The notes beneath the pieces were generated by a model. That model saw nothing but the letters and a program-made list of their open reading frames with translations. It searched no databases and was not told the DNA's origin. Both the position numbers and the translations under genes were made by a program. DNA of 64,000 nucleotides from Chondrocystis sp. NIES-4102. GTDB taxonomy: Bacteria; Cyanobacteriota; Cyanobacteriia; Cyanobacteriales; Xenococcaceae. Where the stretch lies: positions 2,604,001 to 2,668,000 of the forward strand of contig AP018281.1 in NCBI GenBank assembly GCA_002368355.1. Reading direction: 5' to 3'. How positions within the stretch are numbered: the first letter of the stretch is position 1; each line of letters starts with the position of its first letter. This document shows positions 37,078-46,662 of the stretch, in pieces.

Positions 37078-37419
37078 ATGAGCGATACCATTTTTGGCAA
37101 AATTATTCGTCGTGAAATTCCTGCCGATATCGTCTATGAAGATGATTTAGCTTTAGCTTTTAGAGATGTTAATCCCCAAGCACCAACCCATATTTTAGTA
37201 ATTCCCAAAAAACCTATTCCGCGTCTTTCAGATTCTGAAGCTGAGGATACTGCTTTAATGGGACACTTACTAATGACGGTAAAAAAAGTTGCGACTCTGG
37301 TAAATCTGGATAATGGATATCGGGTAGTAATCAATAACGGTAAAGATGCTGGACAAACTGTAGATCATTTACATCTACATATTTTAGGCGATCGCTCGTT
37401 GGCTTGGCCTCCAGGGTAA
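37078..37419 (+). CDS. HIT-family (HinT-like) nucleotide hydrolase
   Basis: A 113-aa protein typical of HinT purine-nucleoside phosphoramidases. The histidine triad 'DHLHLHILG' is near the C-terminus, and the sequence starts 'DTIFGKIIRREIPADIVYED', standard for the group. 'FRDVNPQAPTHILVIPKKPI' is the second signature. The natural substrate is not known. A single short gene. Confidence 0.94.
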   Translation: MSDTIFGKIIRREIPADIVYEDDLALAFRDVNPQAPTHILVIPKKPIPRLSDSEAEDTALMGHLLMTVKKVATLVNLDNGYRVVINNGKDAGQTVDHLHLHILGDRSLAWPPG

Positions 37420-37455
37420 ATAAATATTAAATATTAATTATTACAAAAATATTGT

Positions 37456-38010
37456 TTAGGGAGTAGGTGGTGCAGGAGGATTTTGCAAGGGATTAATGCT
37501 ACTAGGTAAGCCTGGTAGGGCAGGATTTACCCCTGGAGTAGGTGGTATTCTTTGAGGCGTAGAACCTGCGGGGAGTGTTGCTAAAGCCACGCGAGCGCCC
37601 CCAACTTCCCGTAAAATATCTAAGACTTCTACTACCTCTCTATAGGTGGAATTTTTAGCAGCATAAAGAGTCATTAAACCCCCAGGATTTGCTTGATTGT
37701 ATTTCTTTATTTCCCAAGCTAAATCACTGCGAGTAACTATCTTTTTATCTACATACAATTGCCCAATATCGTCAATGGTGACAATTAAAATATTCTGCAT
37801 CTGAGGCGCACCTGTTTTAGCCTGGGGTAAGTCTAAACTAATGGCTTGTTGGCGAGAAAAATTAAGGGCAGCCAAAATAAAAAAAGTCAGAATGCAAAAG
37901 ATCACATCAATTAAAGGGATAATCTCGATTGTAGCCCCAGTTGATTGACTATCATCTTGCCAAAGATTCATCTGCTGAATTGGCTTAGGTTGATATTTTT
38001 TTCTGTTCAT
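37456..38010 (-). CDS. exbD: ExbD/TolR-family biopolymer transport protein
   Basis: A 184-aa subunit of a proton-driven inner membrane motor. A single N-terminal span (residues 30-50) includes 'PLIDVIFCILTFFILA', where the conserved Asp is the proton carrier. A periplasmic domain follows, and the end (from about residue 150) is a Pro-rich tail. It lies 30 bases downstream of exbB, and the pair should form one operon. The usual TonB and outer-membrane receptor genes are not here, so the powered transporter or other output is unknown. Confidence 0.88.
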   Translation of the reverse strand: MNRKKYQPKPIQQMNLWQDDSQSTGATIEIIPLIDVIFCILTFFILAALNFSRQQAISLDLPQAKTGAPQMQNILIVTIDDIGQLYVDKKIVTRSDLAWEIKKYNQANPGGLMTLYAAKNSTYREVVEVLDILREVGGARVALATLPAGSTPQRIPPTPGVNPALPGLPSSINPLQNPPAPPTP

Positions 38011-38040
38011 AAAATTTAATATAATGCTGGGTTTTAGCTT

Positions 38041-38760
38041 TTACTGTTCACTAGTGTATTGTTCACGACCAGGCTGTTTAATATTGACAAAAGAATATTC
38101 ATCATTATTAACTACCATAGCTGCATCATCAGATTCCAAATTCATCCAGCGATCGCGATACATTACTTCCAAACGGCTACCAGTACGTCGTAAAACCCTA
38201 ACTTGATTTGCCCAAAAAGCCTGAAACAGACGATAGAAAGCCAAACTAACAATTGCGACTAATAAACCTGTTGCGGTGGAAATTAAAGACTCACCAATAC
38301 CTAAAGTTACTCCAGAAGAATCTGCTGTACCCAAATCACTAATTTTAATCGAACTAAGAGCCTTAATTAACCCCCAAACCGTCCCAAATAAGCCTAATAA
38401 AGGGGAAAGAGCAATTATTGCTTCTAAAATTTTATCTCCCTTACGCATCCGCGCTAATTCTTCTTCTGCTGCCGATTCCAAGGCAATATGGAACATATCA
38501 GGGTCAGGGTTGGCAAGTTTAAAAGGCGAATAAACAAAATTCCCTAGGGGATGATGAATATGCTCTAGAGCAATTTTACTGACTAAATCCCAATTACGTT
38601 CGGCAGCCTCCATAATTTGATTAAATATTTTTTTCTCTTTAAAAACCACTCGCGACCAAAACCATAAACGCTCTAAAATTGTGGCGATGGATAAGACCGA
38701 AAGAAATAGCAAGGGATACATCGAAATTCCGCCCTTATCAATAATTTCTAAAAGATTCAC
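38041..38760 (-). CDS. exbB: ExbB/TolQ/MotA-family proton channel protein
   Basis: A 239-aa membrane protein with a span near residues 12-32, a large cytoplasmic loop, and two further spans near residues 115-140 and 155-180. The C-terminal 'LGLFGTVWGLIKALSSI' and 'LISTATGLLVAIVSLAFYRLF' are the family hallmarks of the proton-conducting complex. Its partner exbD follows 30 bases later. Members of the family also drive gliding or Tol functions, so the exact role is open. Confidence 0.9.
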   Translation of the reverse strand: MNLLEIIDKGGISMYPLLFLSVLSIATILERLWFWSRVVFKEKKIFNQIMEAAERNWDLVSKIALEHIHHPLGNFVYSPFKLANPDPDMFHIALESAAEEELARMRKGDKILEAIIALSPLLGLFGTVWGLIKALSSIKISDLGTADSSGVTLGIGESLISTATGLLVAIVSLAFYRLFQAFWANQVRVLRRTGSRLEVMYRDRWMNLESDDAAMVVNNDEYSFVNIKQPGREQYTSEQ

Positions 38761-38987
38761 GGTCGCTAATTACCTCCAATAGCTAGTTTTAGATAAAATC
38801 AAATTTCAACCTTATTTATAGGTTGTTTCAATCTCAATATTTCAAGTTGCATAGATCATAGATAACATAAGTTACAGCAAAATCTAAGTTAATGATTAAT
38901 GAGTTTGTAGCATGGGTTTTAATTGATGTCTAGAAATTGAGAAAATAATCTTAGTGGGGTTAGTATGTATCTTAATTTGTAAATTTT

Positions 38988-40259
38988 GTGGTAGAAAACC
39001 AAAATATAATTTTGAAAATTGTTATTACATTCCTTGTAAGTTTGATAGGAATAATATCTTTAGGGGGAAACCACTTATTTACTCCCTCATCAGAGGTAAT
39101 AGCAGCCGAAAGCACTACACCAACCAAGATAAGTAAAGTAGTCGCTGCTCAATTACGTTTTGGGTTCAATTTATTTCAACAAATACAAACGTATCCCACA
39201 GCAGCTAATCAAAACCTAGTTATTGCCCCTTATAGTATTGCCCAATCTCTAGCAATGATGAGAAATGCAACTAGTAGCTCAACTTTAGAAGAAATCAATA
39301 AAACTTTAAACTTGAGTGATTTAGAACCAAGCACCATCGATAATAGTTATCAAAAACTGCTAAATACCCTCAAAACATCCGAGGCAGATGTCCAAATAGC
39401 GATCGCCACTTCTGTTTGGCTCAATCAAAATATCACCCTCAAACAGCAGTTTGTTAACGATGCTCAAAAATATTATCAAGCTCAAGTCACTAATTTAAAT
39501 TTTGCCAACCCCACAGCCAAAAATATTATTAACAAATGGGTAGAACAACAGACGGTTAATAAGATTCCTCAAATTGTCGATCAAATATCTCCAAACGATG
39601 CAGTTTATCTAATCAACGCCATCTATTTTAAAGGCAACTGGACAAAACAATTCGATCCAACAATAACTAAACCACAACCTTTTTACTCTCAACCCAATCT
39701 TCCTAAACCCCAACCAATGATGCAGAATACGGGGAAATATCGTTACTACGATCATCAACAGTTTCAAGCTATACGGCTACCCTATGGCGAAAATGCCGAA
39801 TTGGGAATGTATATTTTTCTGCCCAAAGAAACTAGTAACCTAAAAAAGTTTAATCAGCAGTTAAACGGGGATAATTGGCACGAATGGCTAAGTCAAATGC
39901 GATCGCGCCAGGGAACTATTATTTTACCTCGGTTTGAGTTGGAGTCTGAAATTCAACTTAAGGATATTTTAAAAGGGTTGGGAATTAAAGAGGCATTTGA
40001 CCCCCAAAAAGCCGACTTTTCCCCCATGACTTCTACCCCAGTCGCCATAGATAATATCAAGCATAAGGCGGTAATTGAAGTCAGCGAACAAGGAACAGAG
40101 GCAGCAGGGGTTACTTCTATAGGTATTAGTATTACTTCTGCTATGCCCAAGGCAACACCACCCTTTACTATGAATGTTAATCGTCCTTTCTTTTTTGCTA
40201 TTTGTGACGATGTGACTGAAACTATATTATTTATGGGTAATGTAGTTGATCCTCAATAG
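38988..40259 (+). CDS. Serpin-family protease inhibitor
   Basis: A 423-aa serpin with an N-terminal hydrophobic signal segment (about residues 8-30), so probably exported. The serpin fold is clear: 'NLVIAPYSIAQSLAMMRNATS', 'YLINAIYFKGNWTKQFDP', 'HKAVIEVSEQGTEAAGVTS' (hinge) and 'NVNRPFFFAICDD'. The hinge EQGTEAAG has small residues needed for loop insertion, so it should be inhibitory. The reactive loop between the hinge and 'NVNRPF' is a few residues longer than in alpha-1-antitrypsin, so the P1 residue cannot be assigned safely. The start GTG at 38988 gives the complete signal segment. Confidence 0.93.
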   Translation: MVENQNIILKIVITFLVSLIGIISLGGNHLFTPSSEVIAAESTTPTKISKVVAAQLRFGFNLFQQIQTYPTAANQNLVIAPYSIAQSLAMMRNATSSSTLEEINKTLNLSDLEPSTIDNSYQKLLNTLKTSEADVQIAIATSVWLNQNITLKQQFVNDAQKYYQAQVTNLNFANPTAKNIINKWVEQQTVNKIPQIVDQISPNDAVYLINAIYFKGNWTKQFDPTITKPQPFYSQPNLPKPQPMMQNTGKYRYYDHQQFQAIRLPYGENAELGMYIFLPKETSNLKKFNQQLNGDNWHEWLSQMRSRQGTIILPRFELESEIQLKDILKGLGIKEAFDPQKADFSPMTSTPVAIDNIKHKAVIEVSEQGTEAAGVTSIGISITSAMPKATPPFTMNVNRPFFFAICDDVTETILFMGNVVDPQ

Positions 40260-40541
40260 TTATGGAAATTAATGTCTTTTAAGCTTGATGTTTTTGAGTT
40301 TTTAAGACAGCTATCACTCTAGTTGCTTAACTTCTTCTACCATTAATTAATTGGCAAGATCCAAAATATAAATTAAGTTAAATAAAAAGCTAAAAGATCA
40401 ATCCGTCCTAAGTCTCTCGTTATTTCCGCGCCCTTAGTGTAAGTAGTGTAATTACCACCAGATTAAAAAAATAATACTGGCTCTTGAGTTGGTATTATCG
40501 ATAAACTGGTAAAAATAATTAGGTTCATTTACTCTGACACA
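40260..40541. other. Spacer before ftsY
   Basis: These 282 bases hold no gene. A segment 40360-40425 weakly resembles 56800-56860 (AAGTTAA..AAAGCTAAA..ATC..CCTAAGT), but the match is too broken to call a repeat. Confidence 0.3.
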
Positions 40542-41993
40542 ATGTTTAATTGGTTTCGCCGTAACGAGAAAGCGCAGCAAAGCGAATTATCAAAAGAAGT
40601 ACAACCAGAAGTCACCACTGCTTCTACAGACTCATCGGAGAATGCAGTAGCAGAACCAGACTATCTTGCTTTTGCTAAAGCTGCTTATCAGAATATTCAG
40701 CAACGTAAAGGTCAAAATGAGTCTGTTGAGGAGAAAGCCGAACCTGAAGCAAGCACGAGTGAACCTACAGAATTAAATGTTGAGACAGAAGTATCTCCGC
40801 CCCTACCAGAAATAACGCCAACTCAAGACACCCAAGACCCAGAATTAGAATCATCCCCTACAGTGGAGGAAACCCCAGCAACACCAACCGCTAATGTTCC
40901 TGCTTGGATGAGGAAATCCCAGGGTTTGGAAAAACTTAAAGAAACTGCCCTCGAAGATGAGGTTATACCAGATACAGCAGGCGTAGAATTAGATGAGGAT
41001 TTTGTTTGGTCATCCCAAGTACTGGCTAAAAGCGGTAGAACAGCCGATGATGTTTCGGAAGAAGAAATTAATTGGCTTAGTAAATTACGTCAAAGTTTGG
41101 GTAAAACCCGTATTGGGTTAATCAATCAACTCAAATCAATTGTAGGTAAAGGCCCTCTTAATGATGATGCCGTAACGCAAATTGAAACCTTGTTATTGCA
41201 AGCAGATGTGGGTATTGAAGCAACAGACTATATTATTGAAACCCTACAGGCTAAACTCAAACAAGAAGCTTTACCACCAGAAAAAGCGATCGCTTATTTG
41301 AAAACAATTTTACAAGCTATTTTGGATAAACCCCTAGAAGGTAAGGAAGATAACGCCTTTGTTCCAGAAGTTGGGGAATTTAATATTTGGCTTTTGACAG
41401 GAGTTAATGGGGCTGGGAAAACTACTACCATTGGTAAATTGGCAAATCTTGGGCAAAAATCAGGGTATAGTTGTATGATTGCTGCTGCTGATACCTTTCG
41501 TGCTGCTGCGGTACAACAGGTTAAAGTTTGGGGAGAACGCGCTAATACCCCTGTAATTGCTAACCCTGGTCAAAATACTGACCCTGCTGCGGTGGTATAC
41601 GATGCGATCGCTGCTGCTGAGTCGAAAAATATAGAATTGCTTTTGGTAGATACCGCAGGTAGACTGCAAAATAAACAAAACTTAATGGCAGAATTATCTA
41701 AAATCCGCCGTATTATTGATAAAAAAGCTCCACAAGCTAAAGTAGAATCTCTCTTAGTATTAGATGCAACTCTGGGACAAAACGGTCTACGTCAAGCTCA
41801 AGTGTTTTCTGAAGCTGCTCAATTGAGTGGCGTAGTATTAACTAAACTTGATGGTAGTGCAAAGGGTGGTGTGGCTTTAGCAGTAACTCAACAACTAAAT
41901 TTACCTATACGCTTTATTGGTGCAGGGGAAGGGATTGAAGATTTAAGACCTTTTTCTAGTTATGAGTTTGTGGAAGCTTTACTTAATGGTTAA
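40542..41993 (+). CDS. ftsY: Signal recognition particle receptor FtsY
   Basis: A GTPase that docks ribosome-SRP complexes at the membrane. The 483-aa protein starts with a long acidic A region (residues 1-175), usual for FtsY. It then has the NG domain: 'LLTGVNGAGKTTTIGKLA' (P loop, about residues 285-302), 'AADTFRAAAVQQ', 'LLVDTAGRLQNK' and 'VVLTKLDGSAKGG', all canonical. The conserved C-terminal 'FIGAGEGIEDLRPF' closes the domain. No membrane span. Start ATG is well placed. A single gene. Confidence 0.96.
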   Translation: MFNWFRRNEKAQQSELSKEVQPEVTTASTDSSENAVAEPDYLAFAKAAYQNIQQRKGQNESVEEKAEPEASTSEPTELNVETEVSPPLPEITPTQDTQDPELESSPTVEETPATPTANVPAWMRKSQGLEKLKETALEDEVIPDTAGVELDEDFVWSSQVLAKSGRTADDVSEEEINWLSKLRQSLGKTRIGLINQLKSIVGKGPLNDDAVTQIETLLLQADVGIEATDYIIETLQAKLKQEALPPEKAIAYLKTILQAILDKPLEGKEDNAFVPEVGEFNIWLLTGVNGAGKTTTIGKLANLGQKSGYSCMIAAADTFRAAAVQQVKVWGERANTPVIANPGQNTDPAAVVYDAIAAAESKNIELLLVDTAGRLQNKQNLMAELSKIRRIIDKKAPQAKVESLLVLDATLGQNGLRQAQVFSEAAQLSGVVLTKLDGSAKGGVALAVTQQLNLPIRFIGAGEGIEDLRPFSSYEFVEALLNG

Positions 41994-42490
41994 ACAAAAG
42001 ATAAGTTTCTTTACTTCGCCTTTTTTAAGGATTTATTATTAAGTTTAATGTTTTTTCTTTAATTCCTTGGCGTATTTGCTAATTCAGGTTATCATAAATC
42101 AACTTAATATCTTAATCAGCAAAATATTAAGAATTATCTTTGATTAATTTGTTATTAGGTTAGCCATTAATTGCTATCAATCGCCAAATATTTGGGTAAG
42201 ATAATTTACTCAACTGAGTAAAATAGAGCAAAACATATAACTAATATTGACAATAAATTATTAAAAATCCTATAAACCTTCGCAAGACGGAAAAAGGGTA
42301 TTTTCAAGGGGTAATAAGATGTTAACTATGGTAGAAATAATACTCTGCTTGTCTATCAAACCGAGTGCTAGATAACTATTGGTAGAGATTCCACTTATCC
42401 GTTGTAAAAATTAGAAATACGATATTTCAATTAAGTTTTGTAGAACGATCGCACTTTAATTATATTTTTAACTGATGAATTGAAAAACTA
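41994..42490. other. Spacer, nothing recognised
   Basis: These 497 bases are AT-rich. Neither strand shows a coding stretch, tRNA, strong hairpin or repeat shared with other parts of the window. A HIP1-like GATCGC site lies near 42448. Confidence 0.4.
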
Positions 42491-43942
42491 ATGTCTAAAT
42501 TTGTAGAGGCAATGACTGTTACACCATCTCATAGCCATCCCTCTCAAGAAAGTAATAGTATTAGCCCACCTTTAACAGAGGATGCTAATCCTATTGTGGC
42601 ACTAAAAGAATTAGTGGCTAATCTTCAAAGAGAACAAAACAAAATTCAAGATTTATTAAGCTCATTAGGGTTTGCTTTACGTAGTTTTAGTAATCTCAAT
42701 CAGTTTTTAGAATTGACCCCGTTAATGGCAGCAAGAGTGACGGATGCTATTGGGGGTGCTTTGGTTTTATATAAGGGAAATAAAGTACATTTAGAACAGA
42801 TTCATTGTCAAGATAGTAAAATTGGGTTAGAGATGCACCGTGTCTTTGATCAGGTAAACTATCAAATTAATCAAGCTGCTATAGTCCAACAAGCGAGTGA
42901 GAATAATTTTCGACTTTCAGAAGTTATTGATCAACAAATAAGTAAGACATTAGAATCAGAAATTCAGTTTTTTGGGACTCCAATTTTAGTTAGAAATATC
43001 GAACAAGGTCGTCTTTACGTTTTTACCACAGAATCTGATTACGTTTGGACATCAACTAGAAGAAAACTGACTCAGTTAGTAGCAGATCAAACGGCAGTGG
43101 CGATCGCTAATCATGATTTAACTGTAGAATTACGTTCCAAAGAAAGACAGGATCGTGAATTAGAAATAGCTTCAGAAATTCAACTCCGTCTACTGCCGAG
43201 CAAATGTCCCCAAATTCGAGGGGTATCTATTGCAGCTAAATGTGAAACGGCTAACCGTGTGGGGGGAGATTATTATGATTTTATTCCCACTAATTATGAT
43301 CGTCTGCAACATCATCAAGCAGAAGTGGCTTCTGATGTTCCCTGGAGTATTGTAATTGGGGATGTGATGGGTAAAGGTGTTCCCGCAGGTTTAATTATGA
43401 CTATGACCAGGGGAATGTTACGAGCAGAAGTTTTAAATCGTCATACCCCAGCGCAGATTATGAGTCACCTTAACCGTGTGATGTATGCTGATCTGGAAAA
43501 TTCCCACCGCTTTGTGAGTATGTTCTATTCGGAATATGATCCTCAAAAGCAAACCCTATCCTTTACTAATGCTGCCCATAATCCACCTTTGTTATGGAGA
43601 AAAGCAACAGAAACCATAGAGAAATTAGATAGTTGGGGAATGCTGATCGGTTTGGATATGGAATCAGAATATGAAGATGCCACAGTACAATTAGCCCCTG
43701 GGGATACAATTATCTACTATACGGATGGCTTTACCGATGCTGCTAATGATCAAGGCGATCGCTTTGATGAAGAAAACCTGTGTCTTTGTTTTAAATGGGC
43801 TTGTCAACATTTAGATACCCCACAAGAAATTTTAGATCATGTTTTTGGACAGGTTAAACAATTTAGCGGTTCTAATAATAAATGTATTGATGATATGACT
43901 TCTATTGTGATGCAAATTCAATCAAATGTTATTGATGATTAA
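42491..43942 (+). CDS. GAF / RsbU-type PP2C serine phosphatase
   Basis: A 483-aa regulatory phosphatase. A coiled-coil region (about residues 35-60) leads into a GAF domain (about 60-215). The SpoIIE-type PP2C domain (about 225-478) has the metal-binding motifs 'ANRVGGDYYDF', 'VIGDVMGKGVPAGLIMT', 'IIYYTDGFTDAAND' and 'IDDMTSIVMQI', all Asp residues present. In known systems such enzymes dephosphorylate anti-sigma-antagonist proteins. No such partner (STAS or anti-sigma kinase) is adjacent, so the target is unknown. Confidence 0.92.
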   Translation: MSKFVEAMTVTPSHSHPSQESNSISPPLTEDANPIVALKELVANLQREQNKIQDLLSSLGFALRSFSNLNQFLELTPLMAARVTDAIGGALVLYKGNKVHLEQIHCQDSKIGLEMHRVFDQVNYQINQAAIVQQASENNFRLSEVIDQQISKTLESEIQFFGTPILVRNIEQGRLYVFTTESDYVWTSTRRKLTQLVADQTAVAIANHDLTVELRSKERQDRELEIASEIQLRLLPSKCPQIRGVSIAAKCETANRVGGDYYDFIPTNYDRLQHHQAEVASDVPWSIVIGDVMGKGVPAGLIMTMTRGMLRAEVLNRHTPAQIMSHLNRVMYADLENSHRFVSMFYSEYDPQKQTLSFTNAAHNPPLLWRKATETIEKLDSWGMLIGLDMESEYEDATVQLAPGDTIIYYTDGFTDAANDQGDRFDEENLCLCFKWACQHLDTPQEILDHVFGQVKQFSGSNNKCIDDMTSIVMQIQSNVIDD

Positions 43943-44011
43943 TTGCTAGTGGCGGTTTAGATTGAGTAGGATTAAATTAGTTGCAGATTTTATTATTTAA
44001 ACTGTAGCTCT

Positions 44012-44230
44012 ATGGAAATTCTATTTAATGGGCAGTTTCTCTCAATAATGATAGAGATTCATCACAATTATTTTTTGCCTGTTTCTAGTTTACTTGCACA
44101 GCAATTTGAAGATCCTGATATTTTAGGGCAGATGCAAGCTGCTTGGCAAAATTTTATCGTCACAGGGCAAGTATGGGCATTACTAATTGGTGTATTTTTT
44201 GGGTATATGTTTAAAGGTTTTACAGGCTAA
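44012..44230 (+). CDS. Small conserved membrane protein upstream of argH
   Basis: A 72-aa protein with one C-terminal membrane span (about residues 52-70, 'GQVWALLIGVFFGYMFKGFTG') and a preceding acidic amphipathic helix. Small cyanobacterial proteins of this type exist as conserved hypotheticals. A later start at Met13 ('MIEIHHNYFLPV') would shorten it. It sits 43 bases ahead of argH on the same strand, but has no functional tie to arginine synthesis. Confidence 0.5.
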   Translation: MEILFNGQFLSIMIEIHHNYFLPVSSLLAQQFEDPDILGQMQAAWQNFIVTGQVWALLIGVFFGYMFKGFTG

Positions 44231-44273
44231 TCGATTTACAATAATTTAGTCGTTTAATTGTCAATTTTCTATT

Positions 44274-45659
44274 GTGAGTAAGCAAACTACTTGGAGCGAT
44301 CGCTTTGAATCAGCCCTAAATCCAGCGATCGCTATTTTTAATGCCAGTATTGGCTTTGATATAGAATTAATTGAATACGATCTAACAGGTTCAATTGCTC
44401 ATGCCAAAATGCTCGCCAAAACGGGGATTATCTCCGATGGTGAGGCACAACAATTAGTAGCAGGCTTAGAACAAATTCGCACTGAGTATCAACAGGGAAA
44501 TTTTCAACCAGGCGTAGAAGCTGAAGATGTACATTTTGCCGTCGAAAAAAGACTAACTGAGATTGTTGGTGATGTGGGGAAAAAACTACATACAGCGCGA
44601 TCGCGTAATGATCAAGTAGGTACGGATATTAGATTATATCTTCGCAGCGAAATTAAACAAATACAGCAACAATTAAGAGAATTTCAAACCGCTTTACTGG
44701 CTCACAGCGAAAATCATGTTGAAACTTTAATTCCAGGTTACACTCACCTTCAAAGAGCGCAGCCTATTAGTCTTGCCCATCACCTGTTGGCTTACTTTCA
44801 AATGGCACAACGAGATTGGTTAAGATTAGAAGATGTATATAAACGTACTAATATATCTCCCCTAGGTTGTGGCGCACTAGCAGGAACAACTTTTCCCATT
44901 GATCGACAATATACAGCCGAATTATTAGGCTTTGAAGACATTTATCAAAATAGTTTAGATGGAGTAAGCGATCGCGACTTCGCTATAGAATTCCTTTGTG
45001 CTGCTAGCTTGATTATGGTGCATTTAAGTCGTTTGAGTGAGGAGATGATTCTCTGGGCATCCCAGGAGTTTAGTTTTATTACTCTTAAAGATACTTGTGC
45101 CACAGGTTCAAGCATTATGCCCCAGAAAAAAAATCCTGATGTGCCAGAATTAATTAGAGGTAAAACAGGCAGGGTGTTTGGGCATCTTCAAGCCTTGCTA
45201 GTGATTATGAAAGCCTTGCCCTTAGCATACAATAAAGATTTACAAGAAGATAAAGAAGGAATCTTTGATGCCGTTAAAACTGTAAAAGCTTGTTTAGAGG
45301 CAATGACAATTTTACTAAATCAAGGAATAGAATTCAAAACCGCCAGATTAGCAGATGCAGTAACTGAAGACTTTTCCAATGCTACAGATGTTGCTGATTA
45401 TTTAGCTTCTAAAGACGTTCCCTTTCGTGAGGCTTATAATTTGGTAGGAAAAGTAGTAAAAACTAGCTTGGCTGCTGGCAAACTACTAAAAGATCTAACA
45501 TTAGAAGAGTGGCAACAACTGCATCCTGCAATTGAAGCTGATATCTATGAAGCGATCGCCCCCAAACAGGTAGTTTCTGCCCGTAATAGTTATGGTGGTA
45601 CTGGTTTTGACCAAATTCATCAAGCGATCGCTGTTGGAAAATCTTTGCTTGAAACCTGA
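44274..45659 (+). CDS. argH: Argininosuccinate lyase
   Basis: It splits argininosuccinate into arginine and fumarate, the last step of arginine synthesis. The 461-aa length is normal. The N-terminal '[20 protein letters not shown]' and the signature '[19 protein letters not shown]' are intact, as are '[13 protein letters not shown]' and '[10 protein letters not shown]', which form the active site. The start is GTG. A NUDIX gene follows by 38 bases and could be co-transcribed. Confidence 0.97.
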   Translation: MSKQTTWSDRFESALNPAIAIFNASIGFDIELIEYDLTGSIAHAKMLAKTGIISDGEAQQLVAGLEQIRTEYQQGNFQPGVEAEDVHFAVEKRLTEIVGDVGKKLHTARSRNDQVGTDIRLYLRSEIKQIQQQLREFQTALLAHSENHVETLIPGYTHLQRAQPISLAHHLLAYFQMAQRDWLRLEDVYKRTNISPLGCGALAGTTFPIDRQYTAELLGFEDIYQNSLDGVSDRDFAIEFLCAASLIMVHLSRLSEEMILWASQEFSFITLKDTCATGSSIMPQKKNPDVPELIRGKTGRVFGHLQALLVIMKALPLAYNKDLQEDKEGIFDAVKTVKACLEAMTILLNQGIEFKTARLADAVTEDFSNATDVADYLASKDVPFREAYNLVGKVVKTSLAAGKLLKDLTLEEWQQLHPAIEADIYEAIAPKQVVSARNSYGGTGFDQIHQAIAVGKSLLET

Positions 45660-45697
45660 TGCTTAATTAACATTTATTTTTAATTGGTTTTTACTTT

Positions 45698-46153
45698 ATG
45701 AGTCGTTATTGGCGATTTATTTCTACTGTATTGGGCGTTATCTTCCGTCATCCTGTAACTGGTACAACTATTATTCCTGTTTTGCCTGATGGACGTATTG
45801 TTTTGATTCAGCGTAGTGATTCGGGCAAATGGGGTTTACCTGGAGGATTAATCGACTGGGGAGAGGATATTCCCCGTGCTGCTTGTCGTGAATTAGAGGA
45901 GGAAACGGGTTTGAAACTTACTAAAATCAGACGTTTACGAGGTGTTTATTCTGATCCTCAGCGAGATCCACGAATACATTCTATTTCTATTTTATTAGAA
46001 GTTGAAGCAGAAGGAGAATTAAATCCTCAAGATACCTTAGAAGTGCTACAAGTAAAAGCATTTGCCAAGGATGAATTACCTATGGGTGAACTTAGTCACG
46101 ATCATGATCGGCAATTACAGGATTATTTTGCTGATGCAATTGTTGTTTCTTAG
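45698..46153 (+). CDS. NUDIX hydrolase
   Basis: A 151-aa pyrophosphohydrolase. The Nudix box G-x5-E-x7-R-E-x2-E-E-x-G is complete (about residues 48-70, 'GGLIDWGEDIPRAACRELEE' then 'ETGL'). The sequence 'VTGTTIIPVLPDGRIVLIQRS' forms the first strands. The metal-binding Glu residues are all present. The substrate cannot be read. An unusual hydrophobic start 'SRYWRFISTVLGVIFRHPV' precedes the domain. Confidence 0.9.
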   Translation: MSRYWRFISTVLGVIFRHPVTGTTIIPVLPDGRIVLIQRSDSGKWGLPGGLIDWGEDIPRAACRELEEETGLKLTKIRRLRGVYSDPQRDPRIHSISILLEVEAEGELNPQDTLEVLQVKAFAKDELPMGELSHDHDRQLQDYFADAIVVS

Positions 46154-46397
46154 TTATTGTGGAAATGTTTTATATTACTGATTAATAGGTAATCAGTGAT
46201 TGGGCAAGGAACAAGTCTTTTTAAAAGCTTAATTTTTTTAATTTAAACGGCTATTGCTATACATTAGTTGGATTTGATCAATTATTAATAATTTAAAATT
46301 AAAATCTGCAAATTAGCTTAATGTATTTTCAATTGTTCGCCATCTATTTACCTATGATTTTTTTATTTGAGTAATTGTTGTAATCTATTAGCTTTCA

Positions 46398-46465
46398 CTT
46401 GATTATTTAACTGGTTTGGCACAATAAGTTATATGAATCTTTCTTGGTTTTATACTCTTTTTCAG
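46398..46465 (+). repeat. Direct repeat, copy 1
   Basis: It contains CTTGATTATTTAACTGGTTT, then GGCACAATAAGTTA, and ends TTTTATACTCTTTTTCAGC. The second copy at 46528-46596 keeps the same blocks with about ten changes. A heptad tract lies between the two copies, suggesting slippage or recombination at the tract. Confidence 0.6.
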
Positions 46466-46468
46466 CCA

Positions 46469-46524
46469 GTACCTACTACCTACTACCCACTACCCAAACC
46501 CCCACTACCTAATAATAGCTACCC
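46469..46524. repeat. Degenerate heptad repeat (CTACCTA/CTACCCA)
   Basis: A short run of CTACCTA and CTACCCA units, the second tract of the same heptad type as 28151-28307. It is placed between two copies of a 69-base direct repeat. Confidence 0.6.
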
Positions 46525-46527
46525 ACT

Positions 46528-46596
46528 CTTGATTATTTAATTGGTTTGGCACAATAAGTTAGAGAAATGTTTCTTTATTTTATACTCTTTTTTAGC
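46528..46596 (+). repeat. Direct repeat, copy 2
   Basis: It contains CTTGATTATTTAATTGGTTT, GGCACAATAAGTTAGAG and TTTTATACTCTTTTTTAGC, matching copy 1 block by block. It lies upstream of the stop end of the CCA-adding fusion gene. Confidence 0.6.
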
Positions 46597-46662
46597 TGTG
46601 ATCTTTATAGCCACTATGTATTGCTTTGATCGCTATAACACCTTTAACTCCTTTTATCTATC

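Larger units (their letters stand above)
46154..46662. other. Spacer with a duplicated 69-bp segment and heptad repeats
   Basis: This 509-base gap contains a possible small stem-loop after the NUDIX gene (ACTGATTA/TAATCAGT, 46177-46197), then two direct copies of a 69-base segment (46398-46465 and 46528-46596) on either side of a degenerate heptad array. No gene is seen. Confidence 0.55.

Noticed and set aside
38954-39136. 60-codon ORF overlapping the serpin start
   Set aside because: It lies in another frame over the serpin signal region and has no family features; a shadow ORF.
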